A stretch of DNA of 64,000 nt from Auanema rhodensis (GCA_964057225.1 OZ059896.1:4650001-4714000), one strand, 5' to 3'; counted from the first letter of the stretch, positions 10,172 to 25,100 are shown. Translations and numbers: made by a program. The notes: generated by a model from the sequence alone, not told the origin.

Positions 10172-13100
10172 GTCGATCTGTGTTATCAGATTTGCGCTAG
10201 CTTAAAAATGCACCGAGATATTAACTGATATAAGTTCACACTTATATCCTCGATTTTCACCCTGAAGAATTAATTTTTTCGTTGAATAACATTGTCCATC
10301 GTTTTTGCCTCAAAAAAAGGAATCTAAAAACATCTACTTTTTGCGAAATTATTTTGAAATTTTTCGAAAAAATTTTGTCAAAATGTTTTTGGAAGCAATG
10401 TTGAGTGTACATGGAAACTCAACATACACTAATGCATCATTTTTCAAACGATCATAACTAATTTTTGTGATGAGCGTTTCTCCATGTAGTATAATGCATT
10501 CGATGCGGATTTTTAAGCTGCGTCGATCTGTGTTATCAGATTTGCGCTAGCTTAAAAATGCACCGAGATATCAACTGATATAAGTTCACACTTATATCCT
10601 CGATTTTCACCCTGAAGAATTAATTTTTTCGTTGAATAACATTGCCCATCGTTTTTGCCTTGAAAGAAGGAATCTAAAAACATCTACTTTTTGCTAAATT
10701 ATTTTGAAATTTTTCGAAAAAATTTTTGTCAAAATGTTTTTGGAAGCAATTTTGAGTGTACATGGAAACTCAACATACACTAATGCATCATTTTTCAAAC
10801 GATCATAACTAATTTTTGTATTAAGCTTTTCTTAATGTAGTATAGTGCATTCGATGCGGACTTTTAAGCTGCGTCGATCTGTGTTATCAGATTTGCGCTA
10901 GCTTAAAAATGCACCGAGATATCAACTGATATAAGTTCACACTTATATCCTCGATTTTCACCCTGAAGAATTAATTTTTTCGTTGAATAACATTGTCCAT
11001 CGTTTTTGCCTTAAAAGAAGGAATCTAAAAACATCTACTTTTTGCTAAATTATTTTGAAATTTTTCGAAAAAATTTTTGTCAAAATGTTTTTGGAAGCAA
11101 TTTTGAGTGTACATGGAAACTCAACATACACTAATGCATCATTTTTCGAACAATCATAACTAATTTTTGTATTAAGCTTTCCTCAATGTAATATAGTGCA
11201 TTCGATGCGGATTTTTAAGCTGCGTCGATCTGTGTTATCAGATTTGCGCTAGCTTAAAAATGCACCGAGATATCAACTGATATAAGTTCACACTTATATC
11301 CTCGATTTTCACCCTGAAGAATTAATTTTTTCGTTGAATAACATTGCCCATCGTTTTTGCCTTGAAAGAAGGAATCTAAAAACATCTACTTTTTGCTAAA
11401 TTATTTGGAAATTTTTCGAAAAAATTTTTGTCAAAATGTTTTTGGAAGCAATTTTGAGTGTACATGGAAACTCAACATACACTAATGCATCATTTTTCAA
11501 ACGATCATAACTAATTTTTGTATTAAGCTTTTCTTAATGTAGTATAGTGCATTCGATGCGGACTTTTGAGCTGCGTCGATCTGTGTTATCAGATTTGCGC
11601 TAGCTTAAAAATGCACCGAGATATCAACTGATATAAGTTCACACTTATATCCTCGATTTTCACCCTGAAGAATTAATTTTTTCGTTGAATAACATTGTCC
11701 ATCGTTTTTGCCTTGAAAGAAGGAATCTAAAAACATCTACTTTTTGCTAAATTATTCTGAAATTTTTCGAAAAAATTTTTGTCAAAATGTTTTTGGAAGC
11801 AATTTTGAGTGTACATGGAAACTCAACATACACTAATGCATCATTTTTCAAACAATCATAACTAATTTTTGTATTAAGCTTTCCTCAATGTAATATAGTG
11901 CATTCGATGCGGATTTTTAAGCTGCGTCGATCTGTGTTATCAGATTTGCGCTAGCTTAAAAATGCACCGAGATATCAACTGATATAAGTTCACACTTATA
12001 TCCTCGATTTTCACCCTGAAGAATTAATTTTTTCGTTGAATAACATTGTCCATCGTTTTTGCCTTGAAAAAAGGAATCTAAAAACATCTACTTTTTGCTA
12101 AATTATTTTGAAATTTTTCGAAAAAATTTTTGTCAAAATGTTTTTGGAAGCAATTTTGAGTGTACATGGAAACTCAACATACACTAATGCATCATTTTTC
12201 AAACGATCATAACTAATTTTTGTATTGAGCGTTTCTTAATGTATTATAGTGCATTCGATGCGGATTTTTAAGCTGCTTCGATCTGTGTTATCAGATTTGC
12301 GCTAGCTTAAAAATGCACCGAGATATCAACTGATATAAGTTCACACTTATATCCTCGACTTTCACCCTGAAGAATTAATTTTTTCGTTGAATAACATTGC
12401 CCATCGTTTTTGCCTTGAAAGAAGGAATCTAAAAACATCTACTTTTTGCTAAATTATTTTGAAATTTTTCGAAAAAATTTTTGTCAAAATGTTTTTGGAA
12501 GCAATTTTGAGTGTACATGGAAACTCAACATACACTAATGCATCATTTTTCAAACGATCATAACTAGTTTTTGTATTAAGCTTTTCTTAATGTAGTATAG
12601 TGCATTCGATGCGGACTTTTAAGCTGCGTCGATCTGTGTTATCAGATTTGCGCTAGCTTAAAAATGCACCGAGATATCAACTGATATAAGTTCACACTTA
12701 TATCCTCGATTTTCACCCTGAAGAATTAATTTTTTCGTTGAATAACATTGTCCATCGTTTTTGCCTTGAAAGAAGGAATCTAAAAACATCTACTTTTTGC
12801 TAAATTATTTTGAAATTTTTCGAAAAAATTTTTGTCAAAATGTTTTTGGAAGCAATTTTGAGTGTACATGGAAACTCAACATACACTAATGCATCATTTT
12901 TCAAACAATCATAACTAATTTTTGTATTAAGCTTTCCTCAATGTAATATAGTGCATTCGATGCGGATTTTTAAGCTGCGTCGATCTGTGTTATCAGATTT
13001 GCGCTAGCTTAAAAATGCACCGAGATATCAACTGATATAAGTTCACACTTATATCCTCGATTTTCACCCTGAAGAATTAATTTTTTCGTTGAATAACATT

Positions 13101-15084
13101 GCCCATCGTTTTTGCCTTGAAAGAAGGAATCTAAAAACATCTACTTTTTGCTAAATTATTTTGAAATTTTTCGAAAAAATTTTTGTCAAAATGTTTTTGG
13201 AAGCAATTTTGAGTGTACATGGAAACTCAACATACACTAATGCATCATTTTTCAAACGATCATAACTAATTTTTGTATTAAGCTTTTCTTAATGTAGTAT
13301 AGTGCATTCGATGCGGACTTTTAAGCTGCGTCGATCTGTGTTATCAGATTTGCGCTAGCTTAAAAATGCACCGAGATATCAACTGATATAAGTTCACACT
13401 TATATCCTCGATTTTCACCCTGAAGAATTAATTTTTTCGTTGAATAACATTGTCCATCGTTTTTGCCTTGAAAGAAGGAATCTAAAAACATCTACTTTTT
13501 GCTAAATTATTTTGAAATTTTTCGAAAAAATTTTTGTCAAAATGTTTTTGGAAGCAATTTTGAGTGTACATGGAAACTCAACATACACTAATGCATCATT
13601 TTTCAAACAATCATAACTAATTTTTGTATTAAGCTTTCCTCAATGTAATATAGTGCATTCGATGCGGATTTTTAAGCTGCTTCGATCTGTGTTATCAGAT
13701 TTGCGCTAGCTTAAAAATGCACCGAGATATCAACTGATATAAGTTCACACTTATATCCTCGATTTTCACCCTGAAGAATTAATTTTTTCGTTGAATAACA
13801 TTGCCCATCGTTTTTGCCTTGAAAGAAGGAATCTAAAAACATCTACTTTTTGCTAAATTATTTTGAAATTTTTCGAAAAAATTTTTGTCAAAATGTTTTT
13901 GGAAGCAATTTTGAGTGTACATGGAAACTCAACATACACTAATGCATCATTTTTCAAACGATCATAACTAATTTTTGTATTAAGCTTTTCTTAATGTAGT
14001 ATAGTGCATTCGATGCGGACTTTTAAGCTGCGTCGATCTGTGTTATCAGATTTGCGCTAGCTTAAAAATGCACCGAGATATCAACTGATATAAGTTCACA
14101 CTTATATCCTCGATTTTCACCCTGAAGAATTAATTTTTTCGTTGAATAACATTGTCCATCGTTTTTGCCTTGAAAGAAGGAATCTAAAAACATCTACTTT
14201 TTGCTAAATTATTTTGAAATTTTTCGAAAAAATTTTTGTCAAAATGTTTTTGGAAGCAACTTTGAGTGTACATGGAAACTCAACATACACTAATGCATCA
14301 TTTTTCAAACAATCATAACTAATTTTTGTATTAAGCTTTCCTCAATGTAATATAGTGCATTCGATGCGGATTTTTAAGCTGCGTCGATCTGTGTTATCAG
14401 ATTTGCGCTAGCTTAAAAATGCACCGAGATATCAACTGATATAAGTTCACACTTATATCCTCGATTTTCACCCTGAAGAATTAATTTTTTCGTTGAATAA
14501 CATTGCCCATCGTTTTTGCCTTGAAAGAAGGAATCTAAAAACATCTACTTTTTGCTAAATTATTTTGAAATTTTTCGAAAAAATTTTTGTCAAAATGTTT
14601 TTGGAAGCAATTTTGAGTGTACATGGAAACTCAACATACACTAATGCATCATTTTTCAAACGATCATAACTAATTTTTGTATTAAGCTTTTCTTAATGTA
14701 GTATAGTGCATTCGATGCGGACTTTTAAGCTGCGTCGATCTGTGTTATCAGATTTGCGCTAGCTTAAAAATGCACCGAGATATCAACTGATATAAGTTCA
14801 CACTTATATCCTCGATTTTCACCCTGAAGAATTAATTTTTTCGTTGAATAACATTGTCCATCGTTTTTGCCTTGAAAGAAGGAATCTAAAAACATCTACT
14901 TTTTGCTAAATTATTTTGAAATTTTTCGAAAAAATTTTTGTCAAAATGTTTTTGGAAGCAATTTTGAGTGTACATGGAAACTCAACATACACTAATGCAT
15001 CATTTTTCAAACAATCATAACTAATTTTTGTATTAAGCTTTTCTTAATGTAGTATAGTGCATTCGATGCGGACTTTTAAGCTGC
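10172..15084 (+). repeat. Mainly A/C dimeric region (M30-M43), ~702-bp period
   Basis: Monomers start at 10172 (B), 10522 (A), 10873 (C), 11224 (A), 11575 (C), 11926 (D), 12277 (A), 12628 (C), 12979 (A), 13330 (C), 13681 (A), 14032 (C), 14383 (A) and 14734 (C body with A280 but A tail). In the alternating stretch the A monomers carry C124 and the C monomers carry T124 with A280, so the functional period is 702 bp, broken only by the D copy at 11926. Small private changes occur, for example 'cttttgag' at the end of the copy at 11224 and 'caacttt' in the copy at 14032. Confidence 0.9.
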
Positions 15085-17892
15085 GTCGATCTGTGTTATC
15101 AGATTTGCGCTAGCTTAAAAATGCACCGAGATATCAACTGATATAAGTTCACACTTATATCCTCGATTTTCACCCTGAAGAATTAATTTTTTCGTTGAAT
15201 AACATTGTCCATCGTTTTTGCCTTGAAAGAAGGAATCTAAAAACATCTACTTTTTGCTAAATTATTTTGAAATTTTTCGAAAAAATTTTTGTCAAAATGT
15301 TTTTGGAAGCAATGTTGAGTGTACATGGAAACTCAACATACACTAATGCATCATTTTTCAAACGATCATAACTAATTTTTGTATTAAGCTTTTCTCAATG
15401 TAATATAGTGCATTCGATGCGGTTTTTTAAGCTGCGTCGATCTGTGTTATCAGATTTGCGCTAGCTTAAAAATGCACCGAGATATCAACTGATATAAGTT
15501 CACACTTATATCCTCGATTTTCACCCTGAAGAATTAATTTTTTCGTTGAATAACATTGTCCATCGTTTTTGCCTTGAAAAAAGGAATCTAAAAACATCTA
15601 CTTTTTGCTAAATTATTTTGAAATTTTTCGAAAAAATTTTTGTCAAAATGTTTTTGGAAGCAATTTTGAGTGTACATGGAAACTCAACATACACTAATGC
15701 ATCATTTTTCAAACGATCATAACTAATTTTTGTATTGAGCGTTTCTTAATGTATTATAGTGCATTCGATGCGGATTTTTAAGCTGCTTCGATCTGTGTTA
15801 TCAGATTTGCGCTAGCTTAAAAATGCACCGAGATATCAACTGATATAAGTTCACACTTATATCCTCGATTTTCACCCTGAAGAATTAATTTTTTCGTTGA
15901 ATAACATTGTCCATCGTTTTTGCCTTGAAAGAAGGAATCTAAAAACATCTACTTTTTGCTAAATTATTTTGAAATTTTTCGAAAAAATTTTTGTCAAAAT
16001 GTTTTTGGAAGCAATTTTGAGTGTACATGGAAACTCAACATACACTAATGCATCATTTTTCAAACGATCATAACTAATTTTTGTATTAAGCTTTTCTTAA
16101 TGTAGTATAATGCATTCGATGCGGACTTTTAAGCTGCGTCGATCTGTGTTATCAGATTTGCGCTAGCTTAAAAATGCACCGAGATATCAACTGATATAAG
16201 TTCACACTTATATCCTCGATTTTCACCCTGAAGAATTAATTTTTTCGTTGAATAACATTGTCCATCGTTTTTGCCTTGAAAGAAGGAATCTAAAAACATC
16301 TACTTTTTGCTAAATTATTTTGAAATTTTTCGAAAAAATTTTTGTCAAAATGTTTTTGGAAGCAATTTTGAGTGTACATGGAAACTCAACATACACTAAT
16401 GCATCATTTTTCAAACAATCATAACTAATTTTTGTATTAAGCTTTGCTCAATGTAATATAGTGCATTCGATGCGGATTTTTAAGCTGCGTCGATCTGTGT
16501 TATCAGATTTGCGCTAGCTTAAAAATGCACCGAGATATCAACTGATATAAGTTCACACTTATATCCTCGATTTTCACCCTGAAGAATTAATTTTTTCGTT
16601 GAATAACATTGCCCATCGTTTTTGCCTTGAAAGAAGGAATCTAAAAACATCTACTTTTTGCTAAATTATTTTGAAATTTTTCGAAAAAATTTTTGTCAAA
16701 ATGTTTTTGGAAGCAATTTTGAGTGTACATGGAAACTCAACATACACTAATGCATCATTTTTCAAACGATCATAACTAATTTTTGTATTAAGCTTTTCTT
16801 AATGTAGTATAGTGCATTCGATGCGGACTTTTAAGCTGCGTCGATCTGTGTTATCAGATTTGCGCTAGCTTAAAAATGCACCGAGATATCAACTGATATA
16901 AGTTCACACTTATATCCTCGATTTTCACCCTGAAGAATTAATTTTTTCGTTGAATAACATTGTCCATCGTTTTTGCCTTGAAAGAAGGAATCTAAAAACA
17001 TCTACTTTTTGCTAAATTATTTTGAAATTTTTCGAAAAAATTTTTGTCAAAATGTTTTTGGAAGCAATTTTGAGTGTACATGGAAACTCAACATACACTA
17101 ATGCATCATTTTTCAAACAATCATAACTAATTTTTGTATTAAGCTTTCCTCAATGTAATATAGTGCATTCGATGCGGATTTTTAAGCTGCGTCGATCTGT
17201 GTTATCAGATTTGCGCTAGCTTAAAAATGCACCGAGATATCAACTGATATAAGTTCACACTTATATCCTCGATTTTCACCCTGAAGAATTAATTTTTTCG
17301 TTGAATAACATTGTCCATCGTTTTTGCCTTGAAAAAAGGAATCTAAAAACATCTACTTTTTGCTAAATTATTTTGAAATTTTTCGAAAAAATTTTTGTCA
17401 AAATGTTTTTGGAAGCAATTTTGAGTGTACATGGAAACTCAACATACACTAATGCATCATTTTTCAAACGATCATAACTAATTTTTGTATTGAGCGTTTC
17501 TTAATGTATTATAGTGCATTCGATGCGGATTTTTAAGCTGCTTCGATCTGTGTTATCAGATTTGCGCTAGCTTAAAAATGCACCGAGATATCAACTGATA
17601 TAAGTTCACACTTATATCCTCGATTTTCACCCTGAAGAATTAATTTTTTCGTTGAATAACATTGCCCATCGTTTTTGCCTTGAAAGAAGGAATCTAAAAA
17701 CATCTACTTTTTGCTAAATTATTTTGAAATTTTTCGAAAAAATTTTTGTCAAAATGTTTTTGGAAGCAATTTTGAGTGTACATGGAAACTCAACATACAC
17801 TAATGCATCATTTTTCAAACGATCATAACTAATTTTTGTATTAAGCTTTTCTTAATGTAGTATAGTGCATTCGATGCGGACTTTTAAGCTGC
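15085..17892 (+). repeat. Mixed E-D-A-C-A-C-D-A block (M44-M51)
   Basis: Monomers start at 15085 (E, G230), 15436 (D), 15787 (A with 'ataatgc'), 16138 (C, 'gctttgctc'), 16489 (A, C124), 16840 (C), 17191 (D) and 17542 (A, C124). It resembles the dimeric region to its left with D copies re-entering. All copies are 351 bp. Confidence 0.88.
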
Positions 17893-19996
17893 GTCGATCT
17901 GTGTTATCAGATTTGCGCTAGCTTAAAAATGCACCGAGATATCAACTGATATAAGTTCACACTTATATCCTCGATTTTCACCCTGAAGAATTAATTTTTT
18001 CGTTGAATAACATTGTCCATCGTTTTTGCCTTGAAAGAAGGAATCTAAAAACATCTACTTTTTGCTAAATTATTTTGAAATTTTTCGAAAAAATTTTTGT
18101 CAAAATGTTTTTGGAAGCAATTTTGAGTGTACATGGAAACTCAACATACACTAATGCATCATTTTTCAAACGATCATAACTAATTTTTGTATTAAGCTTT
18201 TCTTAATGTAGTATAGTGCATTCGATGCGGACTTTTAAGCTGCGTCGATCTGTGTTATCAGATTTGCGCTAGCTTAAAAATGCACCGAGATATCAACTGA
18301 TATAAGTTCACACTTATATCCTCGATTTTCACCCTGAAGAATTAATTTTTTCGTTGAATAACATTGTCCATCGTTTTTGCCTTGAAAGAAGGAATCTAAA
18401 AACATCTACTTTTTGCTAAATTATTTTGAAATTTTTCGAAAAAATTTTTGTCAAAATGTTTTTGGAAGCAATTTTGAGTGTACATGGAAACTCAACATAC
18501 ACTAATGCATCATTTTTCAAACAATCATAACTAATTTTTGTATTAAGCTTTCCTCAATGTAATATAGTGCATTCGATGCGGATTTTTAAGCTGCGTCGAT
18601 CTGTGTTATCAGATTTGCGCTAGCTTAAAAATGCACCGAGATATCAACTGATATAAGTTCACACTTATATCCTCGATTTTCACCCTGAAGAATTAATTTT
18701 TTCGTTGAATAACATTGCCCATCGTTTTTGCCTTGAAAGAAGGAATCTAAAAACATCTACTTTTTGCTAAATTATTTTGAAATTTTTCGAAAAAATTTTT
18801 GTCAAAATGTTTTTGGAAGCAATTTTGAGTGTACATGGAAACTCAACATACACTAATGCATCATTTTTCAAACGATCATAACTAATTTTTGTATTGAGCG
18901 TTTCTTAATGTATTATAGTGCATTCGATGCGGACTTTTAAGCTGCGTCGATCTATGTTATCAGATTTGCGCTAGCTTAAAAATGCACCGAGATATTAACT
19001 GATATAAGTTCACACTTATATCCTCGATTTTCACCCTGAAGAATTAATTTTTTCGTTGAATAACATTGTCCATCGTTTTTGCCTCAAAAAAAGGAATCTA
19101 AAAACATCTACTTTTTGCGAAATTATTCTGAAATTTTTCGAAAAAATTTTGTCAAAATGTTTTTGGAAGCAATGTTGAGTGTACATGGAAACTCAACATA
19201 CACTAATGCATCATTTTTCAAACGATCATAACTAATTTTTGTGATGAGCGTTTCTCCATGTAGTATAATGCATTCGATGCGGATTTTTAAGCTGCGTCGA
19301 TCTGTGTTATCAGATTTGCGCTAGCTTAAAAATGCACCGAGATATCAACTGATATAAGTTCACTCTTATATCCTCGATTTTCACCCTGAAGAATTAATTT
19401 TTTCGTTGAATAACATTGCCCATCGTTTTTGCCTTGAAAGAAGGAATCTAAAAACATCTACTTTTTGCTAAATTATTTTGAAATTTTTCGAAAAAATTTT
19501 TGTCAAAATGTTTTTGGAAGCAATGTTGAGTGTACATGGAAACTCAACATACACTAATGCATCATTTTTCAAACGATCTAAACTAATTTTTGTATTAAGC
19601 TTTTCTCAATGTAATATAGTGCATTCGATGCGGTTTTTTAAGCTGCGTCGATCTGTGTTATCAGATTTGCGCTAGCTTAAAAATGCACCGAGATATTAAC
19701 TGATATAAGTTCACACTTATATCCTCGATTTTCACCCTGAAGAATTAATTTTTTCGTTGAATAACATTGTCCATCGTTTTTGCCTTAAAAAACGGAATCT
19801 AAAAACATCTACTTTTTGCGAAATTATTTTGAAATTTTTCGAAAAAATTTTGTCAAAATGTTTTTGGAAGCAATGTTGAGTGTACATGGAAACTCAACAT
19901 ACACTAATGCATCATTTTTCAAACGATCATAACTAATTTTTGTGATGAGCGTTTCTCCATGTAGTATAATGCATTCGATGCGGATTTTTAAGCTGC
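17893..19996 (+). repeat. 6-mer higher-order repeat, copy 1 (A-C-D-B-E-B), 2104 bp
   Basis: Monomers start at 17893 (A), 18244 (C), 18595 (D front with A-like 'ggactt', C124), 18946 (B, C183), 19296 (E, T69, with an AT-to-TA change giving 'gatctaaac') and 19647 (B, 'cttaaaaaacgg'). The last two changes are rare in the window and recur in exactly the same order in the next 2104 bp, which fixes the 6-mer as the unit of duplication. Confidence 0.95.
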
Positions 19997-22100
19997 GTCG
20001 ATCTGTGTTATCAGATTTGCGCTAGCTTAAAAATGCACCGAGATATCAACTGATATAAGTTCACACTTATATCCTCGATTTTCACCCTGAAGAATTAATT
20101 TTTTCGTTGAATAACATTGTCCATCGTTTTTGCCTTGAAAGAAGGAATCTAAAAACATCTACTTTTTGCTAAATTATTTTGAAATTTTTCGAAAAAATTT
20201 TTGTCAAAATGTTTTTGGAAGCAATTTTGAGTGTACATGGAAACTCAACATACACTAATGCATCATTTTTCAAACGATCATAACTAATTTTTGTATTAAG
20301 CTTTTCTTAATGTAGTATAGTGCATTCGATGCGGACTTTTAAGCTGCGTCGATCTGTGTTATCAGATTTGCGCTAGCTTAAAAATGCACCGAGATATCAA
20401 CTGATATAAGTTCACACTTATATCCTCGATTTTCACCCTGAAGAATTAATTTTTTCGTTGAATAACATTGTCCATCGTTTTTGCCTTGAAAGAAAAAATC
20501 TAAAAACATCTACTTTTTGCTAAATTATTTTGAAATTTTTCGAAAAAATTTTTGTCAAAATGTTTTTGGAAGCAATTTTGAGTGTACATGGAAACTCAAC
20601 ATACACTAATGCATCATTTTTCAAACAATCATAACTAATTTTTGTATTAAGCTTTCCTCAATGTAATATAGTGCATTCGATGCGGATTTTTAAGCTGCGT
20701 CGATCTGTGTTATCAGATTTGCGCTAGCTTAAAAATGCACCGAGATATCAACTGATATAAGTTCACACTTATATCCTCGATTTTCACCCTGAAGAATTAA
20801 TTTTTTCGTTGAATAACATTGCCCATCGTTTTTGCCTTGAAAGAAGGAATCTAAAAACATCTACTTTTTGCTAAATTATTTTGAAATTTTTCGAAAAAAT
20901 TTTTGTCAAAATGTTTTTGGAAGCAATTTTGAGTGTACATGGAAACTCAACATACACTAATGCATCATTTTTCAAACGATCATAACTAATTTTTGTATTG
21001 AGCGTTTCTTAATGTATTATAGTGCATTCGATGCGGACTTTTAAGCTGCGTCGATCTATGTTATCAGATTTGCGCTAGCTTAAAAATGCACCGAGATATT
21101 AACTGATATAAGTTCACACTTATATCCTCGATTTTCACCCTGAAGAATTAATTTTTTCGTTGAATAACATTGTCCATCGTTTTTGCCTCAAAAAAAGGAA
21201 TCTAAAAACATCTACTTTTTGCGAAATTATTCTGAAATTTTTCGAAAAAATTTTGTCAAAATGTTTTTGGAAGCAATGTTGAGTGTACATGGAAACTCAA
21301 CATACACTAATGCATCATTTTTCAAACGATCATAACTTATTTTTGTGATGAGCGTTTCTCCATGTAGTATAATGCATTCGATGCGGATTTTTAAGCTGCG
21401 TCGATCTGTGTTATCAGATTTGCGCTAGCTTAAAAATGCACCGAGATATCAACTGATATAAGTTCACTCTTATATCCTCGATTTTCACCCTGAAGAACTA
21501 ATTTTTTCGTTGAATAACATTGTCCATCGTTTTTGCCTTGAAAGAAGGAATCTAAAAACATCTACTTTTTGCTAAATTATTTTGAAATTTTTCGAAAAAA
21601 TTTTTGTCAAAATGTTTTTGGAAGCAATGTTGAGTGTACATGGAAACTCAACATACACTAATGCATCATTTTTCAAACGATCTAAACTAATTTTTGTATT
21701 AAGCTTTTCTCAATGTAATATAGTGCATTCGATGCGGTTTTTTAAGCTGCGTCGATCTGTGTTATCAGATTTGCGCTAGCTTAAAAATGCACCGAGATAT
21801 TAACTGATATAAGTTCACACTTATATCCTCGATTTTCACCCTGAAGAATTAATTTTTTCGTTGAATAACATTGTCCATCGTTTTTGCCTTAAAAAACGGA
21901 ATCTAAAAACATCTACTTTTTGCGAAATTATTTTGAAATTTTTCGAAAAAATTTTGTCAAAATGTTTTTGGAAGCAATGTTGAGTGTACATGGAAACTCA
22001 ACATACACTAATGCATCATTTTTCAAACGATCATAACTAATTTTTGTGATGAGCGTTTCTCCATGTAGTATAATGCATTCGATGCGGATTTTTAAGCTGC
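19997..22100 (+). repeat. 6-mer higher-order repeat, copy 2 (A-C-D-B-E-B), 2104 bp
   Basis: Monomers start at 19997, 20348, 20699, 21050, 21400 and 21751. The order, the monomer lengths and the rare markers 'gatctaaac' and 'cttaaaaaacgg' match copy 1. Differences I could see are few: 'agaaaaaatc' for 'agaaggaatc' in the C monomer, 'acttatt' for 'actaatt' in the B monomer, and 'gaactaat' and T124 in the E monomer. This is among the youngest large duplications in the window. Confidence 0.95.
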
Positions 22101-25100
22101 GTCGATCTGTGTTATCAGATTTGCGCTAGCTTAAAAATGCACCGAGATATCAACTGATATAAGTTCACACTTATATCCTCGATTTTCACCCTGAAGAATT
22201 AATTTTTTCGTTGAATAACATTGTCCATCGTTTTTGCCTTGAAAGAAGGAATCTAAAAACATCTACTTTTTGCTAAATTATTTTGAAATTTTTCGAAAAA
22301 ATTTTTGTCAAAATGTTTTTGGAAGCAATTTTGAGTGTACATGGAAACTCAACATACACTAATGCATCATTTTTCAAACGATCATAACTAATTTTTGTAT
22401 TAAGCTTTTCTCAATGTAATATAGTGCATTCGATGCGGTTTTTTAAGCTGCGTCGATCTGTGTTATCAGATTTGCGCTAGCTTAAAAATGCACCGAGATA
22501 TTAACTGATATAAGTTCACACTTATATCCTCGATTTTCACCCTGAAGAATTAATTTTTTCGTTGAATAACATTGTCCATCGTTTTTGCCTCAAAAAAAGG
22601 AATCTAAAAACATCTACTTTTTGCGAAATTATTTTGAAATTTTTCGAAAAAATTTTGTCAAAATGTTTTTGGAAGCAATGTTGAGTGTACATGGAAACTC
22701 AACATACACTAATGCATCATTTTTCAAACGATCATAACTAATTTTTGTGATGAGCGTTTCTCCATGTAGTATAATGCATTCGATGCGGATTTTTAAGCTG
22801 CGTCGATCTGTGTTATCAGATTTGCGCTAGCTTAAAAATGCACCGAGATATCAACTGATATAAGTTCACACTTATATCCTCGATTTTCACCCTGAAGAAT
22901 TAATTTTTTCGTTGAATAACATTGCCCATCGTTTTTGCCTTGAAAGAAGGAATCTAAAAACATCTACTTTTTGCTAAATTATTTTGAAATTTTTCGAAAA
23001 AATTTTTGTCAAAATGTTTTTGGAAGCAATTTTGAGTGTACATGGAAACTCAACATACACTAATGCATCATTTTTCAAACGATCATAACTAATTTTTGTA
23101 TTAAGTTTTTCTTAATGTAGTATAGTGCATTCGATGCGGACTTTTAAGCTGCGTCGATCTGTGTTATCAGATTTGCGCTAGCTTAAAAATGCACCGAGAT
23201 ATCAACTGATATAAGTTCACACTTATATCCTCGATTTTCACCCTGAAGAATTAATTTTTTCGTTGAATAACATTGTCCATCGTTTTTGCCTTGAAAGAAG
23301 GAATCTAAAAACATCTACTTTTTGCTAAATTATTTTGAAATTTTTCGAAAAAATTTTTGTCAAAATGTTTTTGGAAGCAATTTTGAGTGTACATGGAAAC
23401 TCAACATACACTAATGCATCATTTTTCAAACAATCATAACTAATTTTTGTATTAAGTTTTTCTTAATGTAGTATAGTGCATTCGATGCGGACTTTTAAGC
23501 TGCGTCGATCTGTGTTATCAGATTTGCGCTAGCTTAAAAATGCACCGAGATATCAACTGATATAAGTTCACACTTATATCCTCGATTTTCACCCTGAAGA
23601 ATTAATTTTTTCGTTGAATAACATTGTCCATCGTTTTTGCCTTGAAAGAAGGAATCTAAAAACATCTACTTTTTGCTAAATTATTTTGAAATTTTTCGAA
23701 AAAATTTTTGTCAAAATGTTTTTGGAAGCAATTTTGAGTGTACATGGAAACTCAACATACACTAATGCATCATTTTTCAAACAATCATAACTAATTTTTG
23801 TATTAAGCTTTTCTTAATGTAATATAGTGCATTCGATGCGGATTTTTAAGCTGCGTCGATCTGTGTTATCAGATTTGCGCTAGCTTAAAAATGCACCGAG
23901 ATATCAACTGATATAAGTTCACACTTATATCCTCGATTTTCTCCCTGAAGAATTAATTTTTTCGTTGAATAACATTGTCCATCGTTTTTGCCTCAAAAAA
24001 AGGAATCTAAAAACATCTACTTTTTGCGAAATTATTTTGAAATTTTTCGAAAAAATTTTGTCAAAATGTTTTTGGAAGCAATGTTGAGTGTACATGGAAA
24101 CTCAACATACACTAATGCATCATTTTTCAAACGATCATAACTAATTTTTGTGATGAGCGTTTCTCCATGTAGTATAATGCATTCGATGCGGATTTTTAAG
24201 CTGCGTCGATCTGTGTTATCAGATTTGCGCTAGCTTAAAAATGCACCGAGATATCAACTGATATAAGTTCACACTTATATCCTCGATTTTCACCCTGAAG
24301 AATTAATTTTTTCGTTGAATAACATTGCCCATCGTTTTTGCCTTGAAAGAAGGAATCTAAAAACATCTACTTTTTGCTAAATTATTTTGAAATTTTTCGA
24401 AAAAATTTTTGTCAAAATGTTTTTGGAAGCAATGTTGAGTGTACATGGAAACTCAACATACACTAATGCATCATTTTTCAAACGATCATAACTAATTTTT
24501 GTATTAAGCTTTTCTCAATGTAATATAGTGCATTCGATGCGGTTTTTTAAGCTGCGTCGATCTGTGTTATCAGATTTGCGCTAGCTTAAAAATGCACCGA
24601 GATATTAACTGATATAAGTTCACACTTATATCCTCGATTTTCACCCTGAAGAATTAATTTTTTCGTTGAATAACATTGTCCATCGTTTTTGCCTCAAAAA
24701 AAGGAATCTAAAAACATCTACTTTTTGCGAAATTATTTTGAAATTTTTCGAAAAAATTTTGTCAAAATGTTTTTGGAAGCAATGTTGAGTGTACATGGAA
24801 ACTCAACATACACTAATGCATCATTTTTCAAACGATCATAACTAATTTTTGTGATGAGCGTTTCTCCATGTAGTATAATGCATTCGATGCGGATTTTTAA
24901 GCTGCGTCGATCTGTGTTATCAGATTTGCGCTAGCTTAAAAATGCACCGAGATATCAACTGATATAAGTTCACACTTATATCCTCGATTTTCACCCTGAA
25001 GAATTAATTTTTTCGTTGAATAACATTGCCCATCGTTTTTGCCTTGAAAGAAGGAATCTAAAAACATCTACTTTTTGCTAAATTATTTTGAAATTTTTCG

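Noticed and set aside
19478-19675. 65-codon plus-strand open frame, with an identical one at 21582-21779
   Set aside because: It begins at TTG, runs across a monomer junction, and is open only because an AT-to-TA swap (gatctaaac for gatcataac) removes a TAA stop. The same swap sits in both copies of the 6-mer duplication, so the two frames are one event. All other monomers are closed in this frame.
17893-22100. Assembly artefact as the explanation for the near-identical units
   Set aside because: The two 2104-bp copies differ at several separate sites, which a simple assembly duplication would not produce. Raw reads are still the decisive test, especially for the 55059-58568 pair, where I saw no differences.
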